64,000 bases of DNA from JBHOQX01 sp042408595 (GCA_042408595.1 JBHOQX010000082.1:1-64000); one strand, 5' to 3'. Shown: positions 1 to 8,101, numbered from the stretch's first letter. The notes: generated by a model from the sequence alone, not told the origin. A program made the numbers and translations.

Positions 1-1
1 A

Positions 2-181
2 TTGCAGCCGGCCGAACGGCTGTGGTCGTTGAGTAATGAAGCGCTGGTGAATGAGCATTTCAGCGACTTGGAGGCGCTGATTGACGCACAAGCAGAACGG
101 TGTCGTCGCTTGCGTGAGCAGCCCGAGGTCATTCGTGCACACACTCACCTTCATTGGTGGCCTGAAGTGACGATAACATAA
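2..181 (+). CDS. IS630-type transposase, C-terminal end (cut by window edge)
   Basis: The open frame entering from the left edge encodes the last 59 residues of a protein and stops at TAA 179-181. It begins with the residues PAERLWSLSNEALVN, which match the end of the DDE catalytic core of IS630/Tc1-type transposases (the PAER-LW-NE block carries the final acidic residue), followed by a helical tail rich in Arg and Glu. The enzyme would catalyse cut-and-paste transposition. Only the tail is in the window, so whether the element is intact cannot be judged. The DNA right after it (207-347) is a fragment of a gene found intact at 1.7-1.9 kb, so the neighbourhood has been rearranged. Confidence 0.7.
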   Translation: MQPAERLWSLSNEALVNEHFSDLEALIDAQAERCRRLREQPEVIRAHTHLHWWPEVTIT

Positions 182-206
182 GTAATCACCCGAATTTGGT
201 ATCAAA

Positions 207-347
207 CGCATGGCTATGCCCGTAAACACACGCGGACGGCCATCCGTGATTTCCAGCAGCGTCGGCTCCCAGCGCCCGCCCGGCTGGGCCGCGTCGAGCA
301 GGGTCTTCACCTCTGGGTCGCGCAGGCTGCGGGCCGCCAGCCAGCCG
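207..347 (-). repeat. Diverged duplicate of an internal piece of the DUF393 gene
   Basis: About 141 bp here match 1734-1874 in the same orientation, with roughly four mismatches. The matched segment codes for about residues 27-73 of the DUF393 protein at 1136-1954. Neither the start nor the cysteine motif of that protein is present here, so this copy is a gene fragment and not a gene. It sits just past the stop of the IS630 transposase, which suggests that an element-linked rearrangement left it behind. Confidence 0.85.
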
Positions 348-402
348 AGCTTGATGTGCCAGGGCCATAGGCTTTATTTCCTGGATGTAGTTTGGCTCCC
401 CA

Positions 403-687
403 TCACCAGATGTGAAGGATGGTGAGCAGTGGCATCAGGAGAAAGCCAGCCGCAAATACGATGACTCCTATTGCTATCGCTTTTACCCTGTTGCTCGACG
501 GTTGACGTTTTGCCATTGCGACGATCAACACCACAACACTTCCTAGCAGTGCGCAAAGACTTGCGAATGCAAGTGGCAATGCCGCTACTGGAACGCGGAT
601 TGCAAGTCGATCAAGCATGATACCGAGCAACAGAAGCACAAAGCCTATTTTAGCTAGCCGCTGCACTTGCGGTTTATTCATCTGCAT
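403..687 (-). CDS. Small three-helix membrane protein, possible immunity protein
   Basis: This 94-residue protein has three clear hydrophobic segments (about residues 11-27, 32-60 and 68-92) joined by short basic loops (KRQPSSNR between the last two). It has no signal peptide and no recognisable family. The start at 687 has GGAAG nine bases upstream; a second ATG lies two codons later. It follows the broken small ORF at 694-816 by six bases and lies on the same strand as the Cys-rich precursor and the two-component genes, so it looks like the last gene of that operon. Small multi-helix membrane proteins beside bacteriocin genes are often immunity proteins. That role is inferred from position only. 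Confidence 0.55.
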   Translation of the reverse strand: MQMNKPQVQRLAKIGFVLLLLGIMLDRLAIRVPVAALPLAFASLCALLGSVVVLIVAMAKRQPSSNRVKAIAIGVIVFAAGFLLMPLLTILHIW

Positions 688-693
688 GGAATA

Positions 694-816
694 CTACTTC
701 CGCTTGTCTTGCTTGATTGCGCCCATCTTCTGCATGGTAAGACCGGTTAAGTTATCTGGCAATTCCTTTCCGAGGAACTGTCAGATGGCTACTTCTTGGG
801 TAAGAGATAACCCCAT
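694..816 (-). pseudogene. Small basic-tailed ORF interrupted by one in-frame TGA
   Basis: Read from ATG 816 to TAG 694, this frame gives 11 residues, a TGA at 781-783, then 28 more residues ending in KMGAIKQDKRK. Reading the TGA as TGG (Trp) gives a continuous 40-residue peptide. After the stop the frame could restart only at a TTG (codon 18, preceded by GGAAAGG), which would give 22 residues. No family is recognised. It lies between the Cys-rich domain (ends 854) and the membrane protein (starts 687), so it is probably part of the same operon and has decayed with it. Confidence 0.4.
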
Positions 817-853
817 ATAACCTGAATGTGTATGATGACAGCCATGAAAGAGT

Positions 854-1135
854 TTAGCCTCCACAGCATGGCATCGCTGGTGCGACGTAACACTTGTAGA
901 GACAGCACGCAACGTTGTAGGCATAGACACCAGCAGCAAGAGTCGCACATGCTATACATGCGGCTCCCAGACTAGCAACACAGGCAGCAGCGCAAAGAAG
1001 GGCCGCTGCACCTGCGATGTCGTTTGGTACCGAGCAACGATTGCTACAGTCACCATAGCAATCTTGGGCTGTGCTGTTACTGATAAATTGTTGGAGGATT
1101 GTATCTGATTGTGTTCGTCCCTGAGCGACTAGGTT
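854..1135 (-). pseudogene. Halocin-C8-like 12-cysteine C-terminal domain, cut off by an upstream stop
   Basis: Directly downstream of the TAA at 1136-1138, and in the same frame, 93 sense codons run to a TAA at 854-856. They encode a small hydrophobic peptide with 12 cysteines (domain positions 26, 30, 34, 48, 52, 60, 63, 77, 78, 82, 90, 91), rich in Ala and Gly and ending PCCGG. There is no ATG, GTG or TTG before the cysteine core, so it cannot be translated alone. It must be the end of the DUF393 protein, separated by one nonsense codon. Spacing and composition resemble halocin C8, a compact disulfide-rich archaeal bacteriocin also released from the C-terminus of a longer precursor. Family assignment is by eye. 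Confidence 0.6.
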
Positions 1136-1954
1136 TTAACCTGTGACATCTACTCGCTGTTGCTCTTTGATAACCCAGCCTTCCACGATAGTTCCCTGAT
1201 TATCAAAAATGGCTTCAGAAACCAATTGTAAGTTGAGCCATAGACGAACTTTCCTTCCTTGGGAAATATCTTGGCGGTAGAGTGCCACAGCTTCACGCAT
1301 ACTTGCTATACCAGTACTCGCAATCTGCAAAGCTGCGCTAAAGAAGCCCCTCTCCTTTTGATCGTCAATGGTTAATGGTATGGTGGCATACACAGTGCTG
1401 CCATGCCCTAGCGCAAAGGGCTGGTCTGGTAACGCGGTCTTTCCAAGTTGTGCAAGAAAATGGCGATATGATTGAGATGAAGTGATAAGTGGCATCAGTG
1501 GAGCAATCTCATCTGCAGATAAGATGCGCAATGCAGTGCCACTTTGAGGCGTCAGATGATTCTTGTTCAAAGGTTGTATGAACAAAAGCCCTGCGAAAGT
1601 GCCGGTGCGTTGCAAGAATCGCCGCCGCGCAGTGGGTACAGGAGCGTGTACTGACTGCGGTACTATCACTCGCTGCATCACCTGCAGCACCCGCCACGCC
1701 CGGCGTGGCCCCAGGCCGAGCGCCATGCGGGCCCGCATGGCTATGCCCGTAAACACACGCGGACGGCCATCCGTGATTTCCAGCAGCATCGGCTCCCAGC
1801 GCCCGCCCGGCTGGGCCGCGTCGAGCAGGGTCTTCACCTCTGGGTCGCGCAGGCTACGGGCCATCAGCCAGCCGTCACTCGCCTGCTCGATGTCCTCCGC
1901 CAGACGGGTGCAGACCGAACAGCCTGAGTCGAAGAGCAAATATCGTTGTCTCAT
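1136..1954 (-). CDS. DUF393 (DCC-type) thioredoxin-like protein with internal Tat motif; N-terminal part of a broken precursor
   Basis: The product is 272 residues from ATG 1954, chosen over the in-frame ATG at 2029 because GAGG lies nine bases upstream. Residues 5-15 hold the DUF393 signature with a CxxC pair (Cys12, Cys15 in FDSGCSVC). A twin-arginine-like motif RRRFLQ (residues 110-115) followed by a hydrophobic stretch suggests that the rest is exported folded. The C-terminal 120 residues match nothing I know. The frame continues after the TAA at 1136-1138 into a 12-cysteine domain, so the gene probably once encoded about 366 residues. It lies 111 bp after the response regulator gene on the same strand and may be its target. 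An internal piece is duplicated at 207-347. Confidence 0.6.
   Translation of the reverse strand: MRQRYLLFDSGCSVCTRLAEDIEQASDGWLMARSLRDPEVKTLLDAAQPGGRWEPMLLEITDGRPRVFTGIAMRARMALGLGPRRAWRVLQVMQRVIVPQSVHAPVPTARRRFLQRTGTFAGLLFIQPLNKNHLTPQSGTALRILSADEIAPLMPLITSSQSYRHFLAQLGKTALPDQPFALGHGSTVYATIPLTIDDQKERGFFSAALQIASTGIASMREAVALYRQDISQGRKVRLWLNLQLVSEAIFDNQGTIVEGWVIKEQQRVDVTG
1734..1874 (-). repeat. Parent copy of the 141-bp duplicated segment
   Basis: This part of the DUF393 gene is repeated at 207-347, at an offset of 1527 bp and in direct orientation. Direct repeats of this size can recombine and delete the 1.5 kb between them, which holds the membrane protein and the Cys-rich domain. Confidence 0.85.
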
Positions 1955-2065
1955 TGCTGGTCGCCTCGCGTCGCGCTCGTTGGGGTTCCGAGGTGCTACC
2001 AGCATAGCCCCCTTCGCGCTGTGTGCCATTGCAGAAAACTGCTATCTTTCTCTAGTGGTTTTCCG

Positions 2066-2707
2066 CTATTCGTCGACCAGCCACGCCTGGAGGCGGTGCG
2101 CGATCACGAACGCCAGCAGTTCGCGGGCCGAACGTAACCCGAGCTTGCGCAACAGCGCGCTGACGTGCTTCTCCACAGTACTCTGGCTGATGACCAGCGC
2201 CTCGGCAATCGCGCGGTTGCTCTTGCCAGCCATCACCAGCCGCAGCACCGCCCGCTCGCGGGCAGTCAGCGTAGCGAGCGGCGCGGCCACCTCGCGCTGC
2301 CATGTGGCGATGCGATGCAGTTGCTCTGGCGTAAAGGCCCGCTGCCCGGTATGGACCTGGCGGATGATCCCGATCAGCATGGTGCTGTCGTCGCTTTTGA
2401 TGACGAAGGCCGCCGCACCAGCATGCCATGCCTGCGCCAGGTAGACATCCCAGTCGAACGCGGTCAGCATCACCACCGCGCACTGCGGCTGCGCCTCCCG
2501 AATCTGGCGGCATGCGTGGATGCCGCTCTCCACGCCAAGCTGCACATCGAGCACGGTGACATCGGGGTTTTCGGCGCTGGCGCGCTGCACCGTCTCGTCA
2601 GCCGTGCCTGCCTCGGCGACAACACGGAGATCAGCGTTGGCTTCGAGTTCGGCGCGGACGCCAGCCCGCACCAGCGGGTGGTCATCGGCCAGCAGGATGT
2701 GAATCAT
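2066..2707 (-). CDS. NarL/FixJ-type response regulator
   Basis: This 213-residue protein has an N-terminal receiver domain with the acidic pair Asp8-Asp9, phospho-acceptor Asp54 (in VLDVQLG), the conserved Thr in MLTAF and the Lys in VIKSD. A LuxR-type helix-turn-helix follows (LTARERAVLRLVMAG, then the recognition helix around ISQSTVEKHVSALL). It should be phosphorylated by the kinase encoded 32 bp upstream and then bind DNA as a dimer. The ATG at 2707 is preferred; a TTG lies two codons earlier, and no strong ribosome site is visible, which fits translational coupling to the kinase gene. The next gene downstream is the Cys-rich precursor, a plausible target. Confidence 0.9.
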   Translation of the reverse strand: MIHILLADDHPLVRAGVRAELEANADLRVVAEAGTADETVQRASAENPDVTVLDVQLGVESGIHACRQIREAQPQCAVVMLTAFDWDVYLAQAWHAGAAAFVIKSDDSTMLIGIIRQVHTGQRAFTPEQLHRIATWQREVAAPLATLTARERAVLRLVMAGKSNRAIAEALVISQSTVEKHVSALLRKLGLRSARELLAFVIAHRLQAWLVDE

Positions 2708-2739
2708 AGGCAAAGAACAAAGAACAGAGAACCAAAGGA

Positions 2740-3930
2740 TCAGCTTGTCAGCTTGTCATCTTGCCACCCGCTCACTCGTTCATCGTTCCCCACCGGCACC
2801 CGTATGACCAGCCGCGTCCCCTCGCCCGGCTGGCTGTGGATCTCCAGCGTGCCATGCATCAGCGCGACGCGCTCACGGATGCCTTGGAAGCCGTAATGGC
2901 CCGGCATTTCGCCGTTGCGTGCAGCGTCGAAGCCAATACCATCGTCAGCAATCTCCAGGATGAGCATGTCGCACTCGGTTGCGAGGCGAATGGAAACGGT
3001 GGTCGCCTGGGCATGGCGATACACATTGCTCAATGCTGCGCGGATGATGGTCAGCAGACGCGCACTGCTCTCATACGACAGCGCAAACTCATCTGCCGTG
3101 ATGTCAAGGTGCACCGGCAGCCCGGTCAGGCGGGTGAACTCAGCCGCGCGCAGCCGCAGCCGCTCATTGAGCGATATATCGTCGGTCGGCTCACGCAGGT
3201 CTTGCAGGTAACGCCGCAGATCTTCCCATGCCTGCACCGCTTGATGATACGTTTGTTCCAGGTGCTGGCGCTCCGGTTCGGTTGTCACGCGCCGCAAACT
3301 GCCCTTCAGCGCCAGAATCACGCCGTACATCTGCTGCACAGTTTCATCATGAAGATAGCGCGCCATCCGCAGGCGAGCCGCATAGGTAGCGTTCTCCTCG
3401 GCCAGACGCCGCTGTTCCTCGACAATGCGCAACGCATAGGCGCTGAAGATCAGCAGCGCGCCGAGGGTGATCGCGTCGAGCGCCACGGCTAGCAGAATCG
3501 TGAACGGGCTGGTTCGTAGCCAGGCGATCACTGCATGCCAGGCGATAAGCAGGGCCATGCTCCACCACAGGCCGCGTTTGCCAAAGACGTACGGCAGCAA
3601 GGTGAGCGCAGCGAAGCTGTAGCGATAGAGTGGGCTGTGCCATCCGCCGGTCGCTATGTTCAGTAGCAGCAGCGCAGGCGCATCGCCGCAAACGAACCAG
3701 GGCGAACGAAGGACATGGAGGCCGGAAGGCATGGCGCGCAAGGCCAGCAGCGTCAGAACGAGCGTGTAGAGCGCGAGCAGACCGATGTAGGGTGAGAACT
3801 GTGCCAATTGTACTGCATTGAACAGTACACTCTGCACGATCGCTAAAACGATTGCCAGCCAGCGGAACAACAAAAGCCACAGCAGGCCAATATCGCGTTC
3901 CGCCAGCTTCCGAAGCAGGGTAGGGAACAT
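2740..3930 (-). CDS. Membrane sensor histidine kinase (HisKA_3 type)
   Basis: The product is 396 residues from ATG 3930. The N-terminal half (about residues 14-165) contains five or six membrane helices with almost no extracellular domain, so it probably senses the membrane or a small hydrophobic ligand. The dimerisation and phosphotransfer motif RYLHDETVQQ places the phosphorylated His at about residue 194. A HATPase_c domain follows, with the N-box around LSNVYRHA and the G-box DDGIGFD. This architecture pairs with LuxR-type regulators, as encoded directly downstream. The reading frame stays open upstream to 4131, but that extension encodes transposase remnant sequence; GAGAAGAG just before 3930 supports the shorter start. 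Confidence 0.88.
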   Translation of the reverse strand: MFPTLLRKLAERDIGLLWLLLFRWLAIVLAIVQSVLFNAVQLAQFSPYIGLLALYTLVLTLLALRAMPSGLHVLRSPWFVCGDAPALLLLNIATGGWHSPLYRYSFAALTLLPYVFGKRGLWWSMALLIAWHAVIAWLRTSPFTILLAVALDAITLGALLIFSAYALRIVEEQRRLAEENATYAARLRMARYLHDETVQQMYGVILALKGSLRRVTTEPERQHLEQTYHQAVQAWEDLRRYLQDLREPTDDISLNERLRLRAAEFTRLTGLPVHLDITADEFALSYESSARLLTIIRAALSNVYRHAQATTVSIRLATECDMLILEIADDGIGFDAARNGEMPGHYGFQGIRERVALMHGTLEIHSQPGEGTRLVIRVPVGNDERVSGWQDDKLTS

Positions 3931-3969
3931 CGACTCTTCTCGGATACCCTTCTCATCCGCGAGCGACAT

Positions 3970-4540
3970 GGAACGAGTATGGCGTGGTGTTCGGTGGCGT
4001 GGTGCGGGGCAGGGGAGCGCGGGCGCGCTGACCGCGCGGCGCCCAGGCGGGCGTGCGCGCCCTGGCCAGATGGCGCCAACCTCGTCGATGACGATGATCG
4101 GGGAGGCGTCCCGCCCTGCTGGCTCGCGCACGAACGCAGCACTCCGCCAGAGGGCACGTGCGGCGGCAGGTACCGTCGTTGGGTGCGCGACCAGCCACGG
4201 CGCTGGAACGCGCGTGCCATCGTCCAGGTGCTGCCCCGGACGCTATGGTCGGCATACCAGCGCTCCCCGGGCGCGACGCGCGTGGCGTCCGGGTTGTCAG
4301 CACGGTGGCGCCGCGGGGCATCGTCGAGCTCGGGTGGGGATCTGGCGCACGCGCCCTGGGGCGGAGCGGGGCGCACGGTGGCCGGTCGCCGTGTACTGCC
4401 GCAGCCAGCGGGGACGAGCGCCCTGACCGACCCCACCGAGGTCGATCACCTGCTGGCGCGAGAGGCCGCGGGCGTGTGCCGCAACCACGCGCGCGCACAG
4501 CGGTTGAGAGAGCGTTCCTGGCCATCATCGTACCACCCGA
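3970..4540 (-). pseudogene. Frameshifted IS630-type transposase remnant
   Basis: Pieces of an IS630-type transposase appear in successive frames on the minus strand. First comes the N-terminal helix-turn-helix (VVAAHARGLSRQQVIDLGGV, near 4490-4420), then a middle block (RWYADHSVRGSTW, near 4260) and then the start of the DDE core (IIVIDEVGA, near 4100, followed in another frame by WAPRGQ). At least two frameshifts separate the blocks, and the core is cut off at about 3970, next to the kinase gene. It is dead. It may have brought in or disrupted the regulatory region of the kinase operon. Confidence 0.65.
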
Positions 4541-4713
4541 CCAACCACTCTGCACTTTGCTCTAGCCTCTGGCTCACGCTGGTTTACAACGCTGCGATCA
4601 ATATCGAGTGGGCCGCACTCAATCGGCCTCTGGTGTCCAATCCGCGCCGTGTGCGTCGGGTTGAGGCGCAAGCCCGACGCGGTTCCCCGCCTGCCCCGCA
4701 AGGGGGTAGGGGG

Positions 4714-5580
4714 TTAGCTCTGGGGAGTTGCCTTCCTGGTATACACCCGGCGCGCTACTTCGCGGGCCGGCGCCTCTTGTGCATCGCGCCAGCGCCGCTC
4801 GCGGATGGAGCGGACGATGATATCGCGCACCTCCTCCGGCGAATCGGTACAGACCATCAAATCCAGATCAGCAGGCGCGATCGTGCCTTTGGGGAGCATG
4901 GTCCCGCGGAGCCAGTCGAGCAGCCCCTCCCAGTATGCCGCCCCGAACAGGATGACCGGAAAATTGCGCACTTTGCCGGTCTGGATGAGCGTCAACGCTT
5001 CGAACAGCTCATCCATCGTGCCGAAACCGCCGGGGAAGATCACGAACCCCTGGGCGTACTTGACAAACATCGTCTTGCGCACGAAAAAGTAGCGGAACTC
5101 GATGCCGATGTCCACATAGGGGTTGACGCCCTGCTCGAAGGGCAGCTCGATATTCAGCCCGATGGACAGCGTCCCCGCCGCGCGAGCGCCGCGGTTGGCG
5201 GCCTCCATGATCCCCGGCCCGCCGCCGGTGATGATCGCGAACCCGGCCTCGCCCAGGAGCCGGGCTGTCTCTTCGGCGGCCTCGTACATCGGGTCGTCCT
5301 CCGGCACCCGGGCCGAGCCGAAGATCGTGACCGCCTGCTGAATTTCAGCGAGCGCGTCAAACCCTTCGACGAACTCGCCCTGGATGCGCAGGACGCGCCA
5401 GGGATCGGTGTGTGTAAAGAGTTTTTCCTCGCCGCGCGGTGTCGCCAGCAGCCGCTCGTCCTCGGTCGGCTGGCCGGTGCGAGCGGCACGGTTGAGGGAG
5501 GGGTTATGCCCGCGCCGCCCGTTCAGCCCATCTTCGCCGTTGTTCGGTTTTCGGTTACGTGCCATAGTCGTCGCTTTCAC
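4714..5580 (-). CDS. LOG-family Rossmann-fold protein (TIGR00730 type)
   Basis: This 288-residue protein has the two family signatures GGGPGIMEAANRGA and PGGFGTMDELFE, which bind the nucleotide phosphate and ribose. Members hydrolyse nucleoside 5'-monophosphates, releasing the base (cytokinin-activating LOG enzymes) or acting as AMP/pyrimidine nucleosidases. The cytosolic substrate here is not predictable. It has a longer N-terminus (about 75 residues, Arg/Asn-rich) than short LOG proteins. The GTG at 5580 is chosen because a -10 hexamer TACAAT ends eight bases before it, which fits a leaderless transcript; an ATG five codons later is the alternative. No operon partner. Confidence 0.85.
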   Translation of the reverse strand: MKATTMARNRKPNNGEDGLNGRRGHNPSLNRAARTGQPTEDERLLATPRGEEKLFTHTDPWRVLRIQGEFVEGFDALAEIQQAVTIFGSARVPEDDPMYEAAEETARLLGEAGFAIITGGGPGIMEAANRGARAAGTLSIGLNIELPFEQGVNPYVDIGIEFRYFFVRKTMFVKYAQGFVIFPGGFGTMDELFEALTLIQTGKVRNFPVILFGAAYWEGLLDWLRGTMLPKGTIAPADLDLMVCTDSPEEVRDIIVRSIRERRWRDAQEAPAREVARRVYTRKATPQS

Positions 5581-5888
5581 GTGCGTCTATTGTACCATCC
5601 CTGCAAACCACCTCACCCCACGCGCGGCAAGCGCGCGCGATGCGGCCCGCCCTGTGAGACTGCACAGGCGGAAACGGGGTTGTCGACCATGGCTATCGTT
5701 TTATTGTCAATGGGATCGAGCCGGGGATCAGCGGGCGCACCAACCTTGCAACACGGGCGATGTGCGCGATGCCGGTACGCTCGGCGCGCGAGCGGCGCCC
5801 GGTCGAGCGTGCGGAGCTAGATTGAGGGGCTGTGGCCACCCAGCATCTTCTCGCCGTCCGCAGACTGCATGGCCAGGGGTGGCGGTTC
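5581..5888 (+). other. Intergenic stretch with a leaderless -10 and an unexplained open frame
   Basis: This 308-bp gap separates the LOG gene from the alpha-galactosidase gene. At its left end it carries the minus-strand -10 hexamer TACAAT (about 5589-5594). On the plus strand a frame without stops ends at TGA 5821-5824 and includes the peptide YRFIVNGIEPGISGRTNLAT. It has no good start codon and no recognised family, so it may be the tail of a decayed gene. Nothing else is seen here. Confidence 0.35.
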
Positions 5889-7973
5889 TCACACCCGCTG
5901 GATGCGCCGGACGGTGCTCTCAAAGTCCTTCAGCTCAAGGTGGAGCCCCGCATACATCCAGGCAGCGCCCGACCGTGCCCCTGCGATGCCCTCGATCGCA
6001 TAGCGGGCGTCGGGGTCGAGGCCGCGCAGGTAGAGTGGCGGCAGCTGAGCGGGCGGGGGCAGGTGCGTGCGGAAAGCGAACAGGACGCTTTCCGCGCGGT
6101 CCTTGCTGACGTACTGGACCGCCGAAAATGGGTGCGCTTGAGGCGAGCGCAGCCGGTAGCGATCGCCATATTGGATGATCGGGCGAATCTCTTTATACAG
6201 GGCGATCCAGCGGGCAGCCTCGGCGCGCCGCTCCGGCGTCCAGCGCAGGAGATCGCCGCCGACGCCCAGCACCCCACCCATGCTGACATGGAAGCGGAAC
6301 GCCAGCGGCAGGTAGGTTGGCCCCATATCGGTGACCCAGGCTTCCATGGTGTTGGCCGGAAACACGTGTGAAAAGCCCTCCTGAATCGCGAGCCGTGCAG
6401 TCGGTTCGGTGTTGTCGCTGACCCAGATCTGGTCGGCCAGGCGCAGGATGCCGAGGTCGGCGCGACCCCCGCCGCCCGAGCAGCTCTGCCAGATCACCTG
6501 CGGATGTCGTTCGCGGAGCGTGCCCCAGACGCGGTACAGGCCCTGGACGTAGCGCACCCAGAGCTCGCGCGGATCGCCCGGCGCGTCGGGCCAGCCCGGC
6601 TCACTCACGTTGCGGTTCATATCCCACTTGATGAACGCAATATTGTTCTCCGACAGGAGCCGGTCGATCTGTCCGATAATATACTCCTGCACGTCGAGGC
6701 GGGCGAAGTTGAGGATCAACTGATTGCGGGACTCGGTGCGCGCCCGGGTAGGGAAGTGAATCACCCAGTCTGGATGCGCGCGGTAGAGCTCGCTGTTGGG
6801 GTTCACCATCTCCGGCTCGATCCACAGGCCAAACTCCATGCCCAGAGCGTTGACACGCTCGATCAGCGGCCCCAGACCATGCGGAAACTTGCGCTCGTCG
6901 GGCCACCAATCGCCTAACCCAGCGGTATCATCGTTGCGCCCGTGAAACCAACCATCGTCGAGCACGAACAGCTCAACGCCCATCTCCGCGGCGAGCTCGG
7001 CCAATCGAACCTGCGAGTCCTCGTCAACGTCAAACCCGGTCGCTTCCCAGGAATTATAGAGCACCTTGTGGATCGCGTGGCCGTGTGGAAGAAGCGTATC
7101 GCGGATGAAGTCGTGCAGCCGCCGGCTGGCACCGCCGAAGCCCTCGGTGGTGTAACCGGCGTAGCTGCTGGGGGTAGTAAACGCCTCGCCCGGCTGGAGC
7201 CGCCACGCAAAATCCCAATCATTGATACCGAGAGTCATGCGCGTCGAACTGAAGTCGGTCACTTCGGCACAGATCTTCCAGTTGCCGCTCCAGGCCAGCA
7301 CGCCAAACCACACCTCACCCGTGTCCTCGTCGGCGTTCCCACGGTCGACGGCGAACCAGGGGTTGTGATGATGGCTGGTGGTGAGGCGGCGGCTTTCCAG
7401 CACCTTGAGGCCGTGCACCAGCGGCTCGCGGCGCAGGTGCATCTCGTCCAGATGGCGCCCGGTCAGATGAGTCAGGCGGTAGCCCTCGCCCGGCGGCATG
7501 TGCCACTGCGCTGACCAGATCCGCTCGATCGTGATCGGTGCATCACCTTGATTCTGCGCCGTTACCCAGCGCTCGATCAGATCGTAGGCTGCATGGACGC
7601 GGTAGTGCAACGTCAGGCGAAGTGGGTAGACAGTATCGCGCAGGTGAATACGCAGCTCAGGTGGATCGCCGTCGTGCTGTTCAGCCGATTCGAAGCGTAG
7701 CACGACGGTGCGCACGCCATCGGCGAATGTGACCTTCAGGCATGGATCGATATACTTGATATCCTCGTAGCCGGGATACTCCTCCGGGATAAGCTGGGCG
7801 GGGCTATTGAAAGGCCATGGACTGGGATGCGGCGCAGCCGGGTAGTCCTCGCTGCGGGGCAGTCGTGTGCCCCAATAACGATGCGTCAGCAACCCGGCCT
7901 GGTTCAGCCCGAGCGCGTACCCGGTGATGCGGGTTTCTAGCACCCAGCCGTGATCAGTCGTGTGGATAGGCAT
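5889..7973 (-). CDS. Alpha-galactosidase, glycoside hydrolase family 36
   Basis: This 694-residue enzyme matches GH36 over its whole length: an N-terminal beta-sandwich domain, a central TIM barrel and a small C-terminal domain. Family motifs include VLDDGWF, the nucleophile block KWDMNRN (Asp about 451), CSGGGGRAD for substrate binding and the acid/base Asp about 520 in SDNTEPT. It hydrolyses alpha-1,6-galactosides such as melibiose or raffinose. No signal peptide is seen, so it should be cytosolic and act on imported sugars. The ATG at 7973 has GAGAGAGA just upstream; an in-frame upstream ATG at 8063 lacks a site. It is the last gene of the sugar cluster, on the same strand. Confidence 0.92.
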   Translation of the reverse strand: MPIHTTDHGWVLETRITGYALGLNQAGLLTHRYWGTRLPRSEDYPAAPHPSPWPFNSPAQLIPEEYPGYEDIKYIDPCLKVTFADGVRTVVLRFESAEQHDGDPPELRIHLRDTVYPLRLTLHYRVHAAYDLIERWVTAQNQGDAPITIERIWSAQWHMPPGEGYRLTHLTGRHLDEMHLRREPLVHGLKVLESRRLTTSHHHNPWFAVDRGNADEDTGEVWFGVLAWSGNWKICAEVTDFSSTRMTLGINDWDFAWRLQPGEAFTTPSSYAGYTTEGFGGASRRLHDFIRDTLLPHGHAIHKVLYNSWEATGFDVDEDSQVRLAELAAEMGVELFVLDDGWFHGRNDDTAGLGDWWPDERKFPHGLGPLIERVNALGMEFGLWIEPEMVNPNSELYRAHPDWVIHFPTRARTESRNQLILNFARLDVQEYIIGQIDRLLSENNIAFIKWDMNRNVSEPGWPDAPGDPRELWVRYVQGLYRVWGTLRERHPQVIWQSCSGGGGRADLGILRLADQIWVSDNTEPTARLAIQEGFSHVFPANTMEAWVTDMGPTYLPLAFRFHVSMGGVLGVGGDLLRWTPERRAEAARWIALYKEIRPIIQYGDRYRLRSPQAHPFSAVQYVSKDRAESVLFAFRTHLPPPAQLPPLYLRGLDPDARYAIEGIAGARSGAAWMYAGLHLELKDFESTVRRIQRV

Positions 7974-8101
7974 GGTTTCTCTCTCTACGCCACCCGGTAC
8001 GCGCGTATCCCGCCGGCAGACCTGCGCGCTTCCATCGCGTTCGGCAGGCTGAGGATAGCGCATGGCGATTTCAGGGCTGCCGGAAGGATCCGGCCCTCAT
8101 T

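Noticed and set aside
781..1138. Selenocysteine or other programmed recoding at the TGA and TAA interruptions
   Set aside because: The two stops are different codons (TGA and TAA) and no SECIS-like hairpin is visible after the TGA. Simple mutation explains both better, though readthrough at TAA is kept open as a finding.
2740..4131. Longer start for the histidine kinase at 4131
   Set aside because: The extra residues are translated transposase remnant (VIDEVGA block) and lack a ribosome site; ATG 3930 with GAGAAGAG is preferred.
4541..4713. tRNA gene in the gap before the LOG gene
   Set aside because: No T-loop GGTTCGA-type block or cloverleaf was found here or in the other intergenic gaps inspected.
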